Positions 26,301 to 33,905 of a stretch of DNA of 64,000 nt are shown here, piece after piece. The DNA lies in NCBI GenBank assembly GCA_031551635.1, contig JAVBNH010000021.1, positions 34,588-98,587 on the forward strand. The letters run 5' to 3'. A program made the position numbers and the translations under genes. How positions within the stretch are numbered: position 1 is the first letter of the stretch; each line of letters opens with the position of its first letter. The notes beneath the pieces were generated by a model. The model worked only from the letters and a program-made list of their open reading frames with translations, had not been told where the DNA came from and ran no database searches. Source of the stretch: JAVBNH01 sp031551635. Its GTDB lineage: Bacteria > Bacillota > Clostridia > Oscillospirales > Acutalibacteraceae.

Positions 26301-27088
26301 TTTGCAAGTGTTCCGAACTGGGTAGCCTGAACAGCGTTTACTGTCATGGTTCCGACAGCTCCACCATAAACAGGGGTTATATACAAATTGGCGCCATTCG
26401 GATAAGCTGCTGTTGAAGGAACTCCTCCGCCTACCGGATAATCTCCTAGTTTTCCATGCTCAAAAAATCCGGCATAAGTATCGTTAAGATAGAAAATCCA
26501 GCCATTTTTTGAATTTCTTGTACCATTTTCAACAGTTACTTTAATCTCTTCGGTAACTAATCCGGGTACGGAAATAAACTGCTCAACATCATTTGTGCCT
26601 AAATGACGATAAGCGCAAATAGCAATATTAGATGCGTCTTTTTGATATACTCTGAAATCAAGTCCCGGATCAAGTGCGTAATCAGAATTCATATTTGTAT
26701 AACCTGCGCCTACAGGTTTAAGCCTGATAAACAAACCTTGCGTGTAAACAGGGTTACCACCAGTGTCAGGAATGCGATCCAATTTGGCATAAACCGTTAC
26801 TTTGCGGGTTACATCAATAGGGGTATTGTTGTAGATTACGTTGATGGCTCTTGCTTTTAAATAATCAACTTTTAAACCTGATGCTTCGTTTGCTAGAGTT
26901 ATCGTATCGGTTTCATGCTTACTCCAATTAGTGGCTAAAATATTTATGCAGCTATCCGAAGGTGTCGCCATTATTTGGTCGGTATTAATTTCTGTAACAT
27001 CCGGATTTTCGAAATTCATTACCACACCAAACACCGCGCTCGACAGCATCAGCACGGCGATTAGGATTACTGGGATTCTTTTCTTCAT
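23339..27088 (-). CDS. Large secreted beta-helix/Big_2 protein with amphipathic tail (P2)
   Basis: 1249 aa. Signal peptide about 1-22 (KKRIPVILIAVLMLSSAVFG). Domain order: lectin-like N-domain about 35-250 with KARAINVIYNN and YTNMN...DPGLDFRVYQKD; a CxxC module; a right-handed parallel beta-helix about 308-683 full of Asn-rich turns (INNCVFKD, LNNCSIINN) and closed by a choice-of-anchor-type PSVDSRDVPRPSG...DIGAYEY; a divider domain; CxxC repeats about 912-1130, including two nearly identical 38-residue units (AATC...EGSHCSTCSTQN); a Big_2 domain about 1143-1222; the tail FSLIEWLILMITNFIKMIKS. SD AAGGAAG. No LPXTG or SLH anchor. Probably an extracellular polysaccharide-binding or adhesive protein. 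Confidence 0.88.
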   Translation of the reverse strand: MKKRIPVILIAVLMLSSAVFGVVMNFENPDVTEINTDQIMATPSDSCINILATNWSKHETDTITLANEASGLKVDYLKARAINVIYNNTPIDVTRKVTVYAKLDRIPDTGGNPVYTQGLFIRLKPVGAGYTNMNSDYALDPGLDFRVYQKDASNIAICAYRHLGTNDVEQFISVPGLVTEEIKVTVENGTRNSKNGWIFYLNDTYAGFFEHGKLGDYPVGGGVPSTAAYPNGANLYITPVYGGAVGTMTVNAVQATQFGTLANHTPGGYTYTTPYASCESSGIKYPSCTKCGERLGADEVVPQKTHSEATVQIIDVDNSNVENLPGFINAVNFDNEHCCGRININLTEPATVNLPNLGVIKKMEINGPGVDMLTLTSNITGYVLGVSKSLTINNITFKGNPAVTVAAGQRNGGILFNEGAVGTINNCVFKDLFSEDWAPVFQVHNSTLNLNNCSIINNKTNAVAGAIYTNPTAVLNVNNCLFANNEANIYSIANVNNTTTFKNTTFIGNKCGTNEMINQIAGTRSVKYYNCTILNNTANAGAALAGLDATPGVEIFGSIIAGNNVAGTPSNLYTIPDQAPSAANGWNIVGYTPGYTANDIFGTASPALANIGSVAQGIKIAENSAAANKIPAGAYTGIPSVDSRDVPRPSGGFADPAATAWWTTALNPIDTMIDIGAYEYDNRLDDYNCHGKAIGLYAEHDFDTYVQFAAPRDNFTAARDLSAKLVTFIGSVSQKYFDDNDMGSGFYIMDPAKTISTPSNEQNALILYKEKTLLPTQNQEQAAMYYGKFNTMMINLLAETFTVTKTIIGDVGGSISGNTALNYCDMPEQTFTVTPDEGYIVKSAWVKYVTAGDFNDPDNGIYNAFKHVNTWIELNAGNNYTYTIPANKTCRDFTIEAEFEHVDHVYDVVNTLVPASCTATGYKTFKCVCGILEPGSPQTIIDKLAHTKVVDVEAVAATCLAAGNTEGSHCSTCSTQNIASEPIAQLAHTKVVDVNAVAATCTAEGNTEGSHCATCSTQNVVSEPIAKIAHTGGTAYCNAYAVCTSCGNEYGEFNPANHGANGTHLVGYLAATCTSTGFSGDVYCDGCNVKKLSGTVIAKIAHDWSDWTITVEATYTATGLKTRICNVCGEAETVVIPVKIKGELKLTPSAFQIDTRGRVTIVATVKNVEPGYKILWSSSDPTIATVDENGLVTAVKEGKVTITAQIENSDVFATATITVKENKSFSLIEWLILMITNFIKMIKSLFGIA

Positions 27089-27200
27089 AAAATCTTCCTT
27101 TACTATTATTTGATGTGTTAGGCCTTGTGATAATAATTTTTAGACTTTATAAAACAGTATAAATATTAAAATACCTCAAGAGGCATAAACACCCATTCAA

Positions 27201-27229
27201 ATTATATAAAATTTGTAATGCCTTGTCAA
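27201..27229 (-). promoter_or_regulatory. Promoter of P2
   Basis: Minus strand: consensus TTGACA (27224-27229), 17 bases, consensus TATAAT (27201-27206). Leader of about 105 bases. Confidence 0.85.
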
Positions 27230-27384
27230 TGTTTTTTTTTGAATTATTCGGCACTTTCTTATATGTTTTTAATAATAACAAACGGTTATCGAAATAAAGT
27301 CTATTAACTTTGCCGTAAGCAACCGATACAAAATATTGTTTTTAATAATATATGTTATAAAATGTATATTTGCAATTAAAAAAT

Positions 27385-27439
27385 GACGCCTGTATATTTA
27401 TACTGATTAATTATTAAAATCAAGTATAAAACAGGCGCC
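27385..27439 (-). terminator. 3-prime hairpin/terminator of P3
   Basis: GGCGCCTGT...TTTATACT pairs with AGTATAAA...ACAGGCGTC, followed on the minus strand by six T. About 50 bases after the P3 stop; same stem core as behind P2. Confidence 0.75.
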
Positions 27440-27489
27440 AAAATTTTATTGGGTGATAAGTAAATTATGCTTTGCGGATTCGCTCATCA

Positions 27490-30400
27490 TTATGCTGCTA
27501 CTCCGAAGAATTTTTTAAAGACCTCGATAATATTTCTGATCATTTCGATGAGCCATGACCACATGTTTTTGCTGGAGGATTCGCTCTTGACGGTAATCTC
27601 GCAGAATGCTGTTGCGTCGGTTCCGGCTACCTTTGCGTAAATTATTGCGGAGCCTGATTTTACAGCTGTTACGACACCGTTAGCGTCAACGGTAGCAATC
27701 GCGGGATTACTGGAAGTCCAGATGATGCTGTAGCCGGGTTCTGTGAATGTCACGGTCGGGATAATTGTCAGTGTCTGAGAAATTTCCATTGTAGTCTTTG
27801 TGACATTCAGCTGGATTCTTGCAGTAGTCAGAACCGGAATGGTTCTGTCAATTCTTGAGCCGCAGCCCGAGCAGGTGCGTCTTTCAAGTCCTGCAGTATC
27901 GTGTGTTGCAGCTCTGACAACAACCCAGTCGCTGTAATTATGTGCGTCCGGATTAATTGCGAGCGAACGGATTTCAGTATGTGAACTGTTGTGCTGGCAG
28001 TGTCTGCTTTCGCTTCCGCTCAGCGAGCAAGTCGGAGCGTTAATTTGACTCCAATCGCTCCAGTCATGAATTCCGTTTACAGGAATAACCTGTGTTTCAA
28101 ACGCAACACAGTTAGCACAGTTATGGCGCTCTGTTCCTGCGTGAGTACAGTTGGCATTCTCGGTGATAAACCAGTTGCCGTACTCGTGGTGTGTCATACC
28201 CATGTTGCGGGTCTCATAAGCGGTACAATTGTTGCAATAATGAATCTCAATGCCTATCGCAGTACAAGAAGGAGCAAGGGTTGTCGCCCAGCCGCCCCAG
28301 ATGTGGTGGAGCTTTGCAAGCTCTCTGACTTCAAAGGTTCCGCAACCATTTTGGCAGAAACGTTTTTCCTGACCATACGCTGAACAGGTTGGTGCAATTG
28401 ATTCAAACCAGTTGTTGATATAGTTATGACCTGTCTTGGTAATAACTTCATAACCTTCAGTGTAGTTATTGCATCTGTCGCAGTATTTTCCGGCGCCGAC
28501 ACCGTCGAGCGTACATGTCGCGGGAATTGCAGCTTCGGTAATTAAGTTGTGCCCGAGAGCAGGAGTAACAGTCTGCGCGACAGTCTGAGTAGAGCATCTA
28601 GTGCAGTGAACACCTGCAGTCAAGCCAGTGGTTTCGCAGGTAGCTTCAACAGAAAGGTCGTCAATCATATTGTGCCCGAGAACAGGAGTAACAGTCTGGG
28701 CGACAGTCTGAGTAGAGCATCTAGTGCAGTGAACACCTGCAGTCAAGCCAGTGGTTTCGCAGGTAGCTTCAACAGAAAGGTCGTCAATCATATTGTGCCC
28801 GAGAACAGGAGTAGCAGTCTGAGCGACAGTCTGAGTAGAGCATCTAGTGCAGTGAACACCGGCGGTCAAGCCTGTAGTCTCACAGGTAGCTTCAATAGCA
28901 AGGTCGTCAACCATATTGTGATCAAGAGGAGCGATAGTTTCAAAGCCTTCTTCCCAATCACATCTAGTACATTTCTTACCTGCAGATGTACCGGTTTTGG
29001 TGCATTCAGCCGGAACGGCATCAACATCATAAGGGTCATGATTATTTAAGTCAATGGGTATTGGTGTATCAACGGTATTTTGTAAGTCGCAGACACTGCA
29101 CTTGTATCTTCCGGTACCCGGTGTGGTGCAGTTTGCAGGGTTTGTTGTCGAAACCAATACAGTAAAGCTGTGATTGATATGTTTAAAGCTTACAGAAATA
29201 GTCACATTACCTGAGACTTTGTGGTTTAGGGTGTATGATGCTTGGTTTGCGGCTTCGTCGACGGCAACTCCGCCGACTGTTAGGGTGTCAATCGCGTAGT
29301 CGGTGTCTGCGGTGAAGGTGTAGTTTTCGCTGCTGTCATAAGCCTTGCTGCCGCCTGAGTTATCACTGGAGCCGTTCGCGCCGGCACTGACAGTGACGGT
29401 ATAATACAGAGGCTTATAAGTCGCGGCTATAGTTACAGCGCTGCTTACCTGGAGATTATAGGTGTATTCCGTTTCATCGGTTGCGGTGAAAACGGTTGCT
29501 CCGCCGACGGTAACAGTATCGAGTTGATATCCGGTCGGAGCAGTAAACTTGTAAGGTACTGTTGAATTGTACGGCTGGTTTCCGGTTGCTATGTCACAGA
29601 CACCTGCTCCGGCGTCAACAGTAATCATAAAATCGTCAGGAGCGAAAACCACTTCAATTGTGAAATCCTTGCAGGACATATTCTCAGGAACAGTGTATGT
29701 GCCCGAGGAGACATCAATCCATGTATTTACATACTCAAAATATGTATTAGCAGGTTTTGTTCCACCTGCATTAGAATCGATACCGGCTACATACTTAACA
29801 TATGCGCTAACTATATGATGGTTTGCGTCGGGAGTAATCGTGTAGACTGTTTCGGCATTATTACGGTAGCCCAAAGTATCCGGTCCGGAAATAGTGCCGT
29901 TACCTGTTATATTTTTTGTTACCGTAAACTGCTGGTCAAGCATGTTTTGCATTAATGTGACAAATTTGTTTAGCAGAACAATTGATTCAGCCTGAGTTTG
30001 TGTCGGAAGGGCTTTTTTCTCCTCTGTCTTAATTATCGCGTTTCTTTCATCGCTTGGATTATTAGTTGTCTTATCCGTATCGATGATAAAGAAACCGTCA
30101 CCCATGTCGTGAGCAACAAAATAAGCATTACTGACAGATTCAGCGAAGGTAACCATGTTTTGAACATAAGCTTTTGCTGCTTCTAAAACTGTCCGGGTAC
30201 AGGTATCAAACTGAGAATACGGAGCAATCGGATGCTCAACGAATAATTGATAGACTTTATCAAACGCATTATAATCCTCAAGCTCGGGGTGAATAATCAT
30301 CGGGATTGAACGAGTGCCAAGAGCCGCACCGTCTATTGTGCATCTTAATTCTTCAGACCCCTCAGCCATATCTGTTGGAGCCAAAACTTGAACCCATGTT

Positions 30401-33400
30401 CCCGCGTCATGCCCGGTGGGGTCAACCGGTCGTGTTCCTCCGATTATTTCAAAGCATTTTGTACATTTTAAGGTCTCCACGCCTTCGACTGTACATGTTG
30501 GATCGGTTGTGACATAATACGCGCCGGCATCATGATCGCGCTCGTATTCCACCACGATTTCATAATCAGAGCCGTCTGCGTTTCTGCATAAAATGTTCCA
30601 TGGTTTGTCGGTTTCATGCTCGAATATCCATACGCTGTTTACATTTACCCATTTTTCATACCAGTATGGATAATCATTCAGAGTAAAGGTGGAAACAGCG
30701 CCAAGGGAGTAACCGTTAACTTTAACGTCTTTAACCTTGTAACATTGTTCGGCAGCGATAGTATAAGTCTGGGTTCCGTTGTAACCAATGCGTGACGCGC
30801 CGGTAGTTGTACCGCCGGTGCCATCGGTAATGTTGACGCCAAAACCGTTGTTTCTGTAATCGATTTCTGTTTGGTTAGAACTGATATAATAATCAATTAC
30901 AGCTAAAGCCTCTGCTCTTGTTTGTGTCGGGAGGTCAATATTTTCGTCATTATCACGGTAACCTGTACCAAAACCGTAAAAGTTGAAGAAGTCATCAGTA
31001 ATTGAACCGAAATAGGTTTTTAATATATTAGCGTCACTGATTGCTCTTTCAAAAGGCTGTTTATTTGTGTCGGGATTAACATGTCGGTCAAGTGTAAGCT
31101 GAAATTTATAAGAACTGTAATAAGATACTCTATATGTGTCATGACCGTATACCAATCCGTTATATCCGCCGTTAAGAATCCATGAAACGGTCTGGTCGAA
31201 TTCAACAGCCCCGATATCGGAGTATAGCTGAGAGCCTGTAGCTCCGGTTGCGAGTGACGGACGTGCCTGCCCCCTTGCGTCAGTTGCCGGAATGCTGTAA
31301 GCTCCTGCAGGGATTGCGTTTTGCGCCGGGCTGTTATTTACAATCATAATCACAGGAGTTTGACCGGAAAGACTTTTTAGAACAGGGTTACTTGTACCGA
31401 AGATTTTATCAGCTGTGTAATCTCCGGTATAACCGATGATATTGTAGCCGTTAGCGGCGGAAGGAGCCTGGTCTGCACCGCCGACAAAGTTATAAGGAGT
31501 GCCGCCGACGGTATTTCCGGCAATGATTGAACCGAAAATTCTGGTTCCGAGACCTGCGCCCGCAAGTCCGGGAGCTGTACCGACAGCTGCGGTGTTATTC
31601 AGAATAGTACAGTTATAATATTTTTCCTTGTCTGTGCCGGGACTCATAACACCATATGATGCTCCGGTATATGTTGCTCTATTGTTTGTTATTGTTGTGT
31701 TTATGATATTGATTTCATTTCCGTTTTCCGCGTTTAAATGTGCGGCAGAACCGATTGGAGCTGTGTTGTTGTTAAATAAACAATTCTTAATCGTACCCGT
31801 TCCGCCATTTTGAATAACGAGATACAAAGCGCCGCCATGGGAATTATTCCCGCCAAGCGAATATGTTTCATTGTTTAAGAATGAGCAATTTTCGAAATAA
31901 GCATTGTTTACATGCAGCTGTAACGCGCCGCCGTAGTCATAGGCTTTAAAGTTTTCGAAAATACAATTTGTGAAGGAAGCGTTTGCTCCGCTTATCGATA
32001 TTCCGCCGTTTCTGTCTCCCCAAACTGTTGGTGTGATACTCGGGTTGCCCTGCCATCTGACATTGTTAACGGTTAAGCTTCTGCTTGCGCCAAAGAAGTA
32101 ACCGGCTTCTTCAAGCTGAAGCGTCAGTTTATCAACACCGGGGCCGTTAATTGTCATGGGCTTGATAATACCCATTCTGGGCATAATAACGGTTGCGGGG
32201 GATGTGAGGTTTATGTTAATTCTACCGCAGCAATAAGTGTTATCAAAGTTTATTGCGTTAATAAAAGCGGGGAGATCCTGTATGTTGCCGTCGTTGACCT
32301 CAAGAATTTGAACGGTTGCCTCGCTGTGGGTTTTTTGCGAAACAACCTCGTTTGCACCCTGCGCACCGCAGACTGTACATTTTGTATACCTGATGCCTGT
32401 TGATTCGCATGAAGCATAGGGTATTGCGTACTCATATACATTGGTATGAATGCCGGTCGCCGGAGCTATTACCTGTGAACATAGGGTACAGGTCTGGGAT
32501 GCAATGCATGTTGCCGCTGCGCCGGGATTGTGTCCGTTTGGATTTATCGCTTCCGCTTCAAAGCCGCAGGAAACGCAGGTTTTCGCGGTTGTGCAGGTGG
32601 CGGCGGGGAGGTTGTATGTATGATCGCCAGTATCAAAAGGAGTTGCGTTGAGACTTGAAATATACATATTTGTAGGATTAGTTCCACCTTTTAATGCAAG
32701 AAGGCAAAGGTAACCTCCAGTCGAATGGTAAATATCAGTGCCTGGAGCAACTTCTCCACCACTATTGTTGCTTTGATGACCTTTATCAATAAATCCGGCA
32801 AGATTACCATTTAGGTATATTAGCCATCCGATTTTTGAGTTTCTAGTACCGTATTCAACGGTGACTATTGTCGGTTGTGTAAGATCTCCAGTTACCTTAA
32901 TTGATTCTATCCAAAGAGGATCAAGAAGGTCTGCACTTTGGTGCCTGAAAGATTGAACCATCAATTTCCCAGTCTCAGGTGAAACTATTCGGAAATCAAG
33001 CCCCGGATTTGTATTATAGCCGGCGTTCATATTTGTAAATCTTGACATATCAGGCATAAATCTTACATAAACACCCTGTGTATAGAGACCTGATGTTGCA
33101 GCAGTACTTGGTGTAAAGTCAGTTTGTACTGTAAATGATATTGACTGAGTCATTTCAAGCGGGTTTGTGTTATAAACAACATTTTTTGCTCTCGATTGAT
33201 TAAAATAAAAACTTGCTCTACCAGTGTCATAGTCAATAGTGCAATAATCACCTTCATTTGCCGCTTCAACAGCCAGATGCGCCCAATATTCTTCACTTAT
33301 TTCTATACTTTGAGGATTTGATGCGATAAAACCTGCTTTAATTTCCGATACAATAGGCAGGTCAGAGTTCCACACCACGCCGAACACCGCGCTGAATAGC

Positions 33401-33441
33401 AGCAGCACGGCAATAAGAATTACTGAGATTCTTTTCTTCAT
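27490..33441 (-). CDS. Very large secreted beta-helix/CxxC-repeat/Big_2 protein (P3)
   Basis: About 1983 aa. The ATG at 33441 has AAAAGGA eight bases upstream and gives MKKRISVILIAVLLLFSAVF as signal peptide; the ATG at 33450 lies on the SD. Domain order: lectin-like N-domain about 35-275 (SRAKNVVYN, FTNMN...NPGLDFR); CxxC modules; beta-helix about 370-750; helical/Gly segments with NHDAG CxxC units; two InlB-B-like beta repeats about 1273-1423 (TVTVGG, LTVGGVAV); 41-residue CxxC repeats about 1507-1630; more CxxC modules with W-x-x-W-spaced HxYxxW motifs; Big_2 about 1870-1947; tail MWSWLIEMIRNIIEVFKKFF. Secreted, no classical wall anchor. Confidence 0.88.
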   Translation of the reverse strand: MKKRISVILIAVLLLFSAVFGVVWNSDLPIVSEIKAGFIASNPQSIEISEEYWAHLAVEAANEGDYCTIDYDTGRASFYFNQSRAKNVVYNTNPLEMTQSISFTVQTDFTPSTAATSGLYTQGVYVRFMPDMSRFTNMNAGYNTNPGLDFRIVSPETGKLMVQSFRHQSADLLDPLWIESIKVTGDLTQPTIVTVEYGTRNSKIGWLIYLNGNLAGFIDKGHQSNNSGGEVAPGTDIYHSTGGYLCLLALKGGTNPTNMYISSLNATPFDTGDHTYNLPAATCTTAKTCVSCGFEAEAINPNGHNPGAAATCIASQTCTLCSQVIAPATGIHTNVYEYAIPYASCESTGIRYTKCTVCGAQGANEVVSQKTHSEATVQILEVNDGNIQDLPAFINAINFDNTYCCGRININLTSPATVIMPRMGIIKPMTINGPGVDKLTLQLEEAGYFFGASRSLTVNNVRWQGNPSITPTVWGDRNGGISISGANASFTNCIFENFKAYDYGGALQLHVNNAYFENCSFLNNETYSLGGNNSHGGALYLVIQNGGTGTIKNCLFNNNTAPIGSAAHLNAENGNEINIINTTITNNRATYTGASYGVMSPGTDKEKYYNCTILNNTAAVGTAPGLAGAGLGTRIFGSIIAGNTVGGTPYNFVGGADQAPSAANGYNIIGYTGDYTADKIFGTSNPVLKSLSGQTPVIMIVNNSPAQNAIPAGAYSIPATDARGQARPSLATGATGSQLYSDIGAVEFDQTVSWILNGGYNGLVYGHDTYRVSYYSSYKFQLTLDRHVNPDTNKQPFERAISDANILKTYFGSITDDFFNFYGFGTGYRDNDENIDLPTQTRAEALAVIDYYISSNQTEIDYRNNGFGVNITDGTGGTTTGASRIGYNGTQTYTIAAEQCYKVKDVKVNGYSLGAVSTFTLNDYPYWYEKWVNVNSVWIFEHETDKPWNILCRNADGSDYEIVVEYERDHDAGAYYVTTDPTCTVEGVETLKCTKCFEIIGGTRPVDPTGHDAGTWVQVLAPTDMAEGSEELRCTIDGAALGTRSIPMIIHPELEDYNAFDKVYQLFVEHPIAPYSQFDTCTRTVLEAAKAYVQNMVTFAESVSNAYFVAHDMGDGFFIIDTDKTTNNPSDERNAIIKTEEKKALPTQTQAESIVLLNKFVTLMQNMLDQQFTVTKNITGNGTISGPDTLGYRNNAETVYTITPDANHHIVSAYVKYVAGIDSNAGGTKPANTYFEYVNTWIDVSSGTYTVPENMSCKDFTIEVVFAPDDFMITVDAGAGVCDIATGNQPYNSTVPYKFTAPTGYQLDTVTVGGATVFTATDETEYTYNLQVSSAVTIAATYKPLYYTVTVSAGANGSSDNSGGSKAYDSSENYTFTADTDYAIDTLTVGGVAVDEAANQASYTLNHKVSGNVTISVSFKHINHSFTVLVSTTNPANCTTPGTGRYKCSVCDLQNTVDTPIPIDLNNHDPYDVDAVPAECTKTGTSAGKKCTRCDWEEGFETIAPLDHNMVDDLAIEATCETTGLTAGVHCTRCSTQTVAQTATPVLGHNMIDDLSVEATCETTGLTAGVHCTRCSTQTVAQTVTPVLGHNMIDDLSVEATCETTGLTAGVHCTRCSTQTVAQTVTPALGHNLITEAAIPATCTLDGVGAGKYCDRCNNYTEGYEVITKTGHNYINNWFESIAPTCSAYGQEKRFCQNGCGTFEVRELAKLHHIWGGWATTLAPSCTAIGIEIHYCNNCTAYETRNMGMTHHEYGNWFITENANCTHAGTERHNCANCVAFETQVIPVNGIHDWSDWSQINAPTCSLSGSESRHCQHNSSHTEIRSLAINPDAHNYSDWVVVRAATHDTAGLERRTCSGCGSRIDRTIPVLTTARIQLNVTKTTMEISQTLTIIPTVTFTEPGYSIIWTSSNPAIATVDANGVVTAVKSGSAIIYAKVAGTDATAFCEITVKSESSSKNMWSWLIEMIRNIIEVFKKFFGVAA
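28551..28919. repeat. Near-identical 123-bp tandem repeats inside P3
   Basis: Three units (28551, 28674, 28797) of exactly 123 bp, each encoding a 41-residue CxxC module with HNMIDDLSVEATCETTGLTA and VHCTRCSTQT. Units 1 and 2 differ at only two bases; unit 3 at about a dozen. Recent in-frame duplication; more diverged units flank the array. Confidence 0.92.
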
Positions 33442-33618
33442 TAAATTCATCCTTTTTAATTAATTAGGATTTCGCTATGTTGTTTTTTTGCAATAAATTT
33501 CCGCACGGTCAGTAATTTTGCTGCCAGCCCCCTTCGGCTTTAGATTTTGTAAAGGTAATGCTCTTTTTTTTGCTAAAAAAGTATTAAAAATCACTTAGGG
33601 TAAAACATACCAATTTTC

Positions 33619-33647
33619 ATTATATCTGTTAAAATTTTTAATGTCAA
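33619..33647 (-). promoter_or_regulatory. Promoter of P3
   Basis: Minus strand: TTGACA (33642-33647), 17 bases, TATAAT (33619-33624); a leader of about 170 bases follows, long for this set. Confidence 0.85.
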
Positions 33648-33777
33648 CATATTTTTATGTATTCTTATAAAATCCGCGGTAAAATCACTGCATATTTGAC
33701 TTTTTTTTACAAACCGGAAGTTGTTTATCATAATAAAATACTCAAATATAGTTATATAGTCGTTACATAGTAAAAGA

Positions 33778-33821
33778 GCCTGATATACTATTCATCAGAG
33801 TTAATGATTAGTATATCAGGC
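33778..33821 (-). terminator. 3-prime hairpin of P4
   Basis: GCCTGATATACTA pairs exactly with TAGTATATCAGGC around an 18-base loop; weak T-run after it on the minus strand. About 85 bases after the P4 stop codon. Confidence 0.65.
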
Positions 33822-33905
33822 AAAATATGTTCTTTATTATCTTTTCATTATATATAGTAGTCTGAGTGATTAAGATAACAAAAATATTTTAATAAAAGCG
33901 AGGAT

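Larger units (their letters stand above)
27089..27489. other. Gene-free stretch between P2 and P3
   Basis: Contains the P2 promoter (27201-27229), an AT-rich spacer and the 3-prime hairpin of P3 (27385-27439). No ORF with a ribosome site on either strand. Confidence 0.75.
33442..33905. other. Gene-free stretch between P3 and P4
   Basis: Contains the P3 leader with a GC-rich patch (CCCCCTTCGGC, 33529-33539), the P3 promoter and the P4 terminator hairpin. No ORF supported. Confidence 0.75.

Noticed and set aside
28551..28919. 123-bp regular repeats as a CRISPR array
   Set aside because: The repeats are contiguous without spacers and encode in-frame CxxC modules; no cas genes in the window.
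24887..29049. Open frames on the plus strand opposite P2 and P3 (e.g. 24887-25381 and the repeat-rich 28549-29049)
   Set aside because: They are antisense shadows; length comes from the low stop density of the repeated coding sequence. No ribosome sites, and the repeats follow the minus-strand protein frame.
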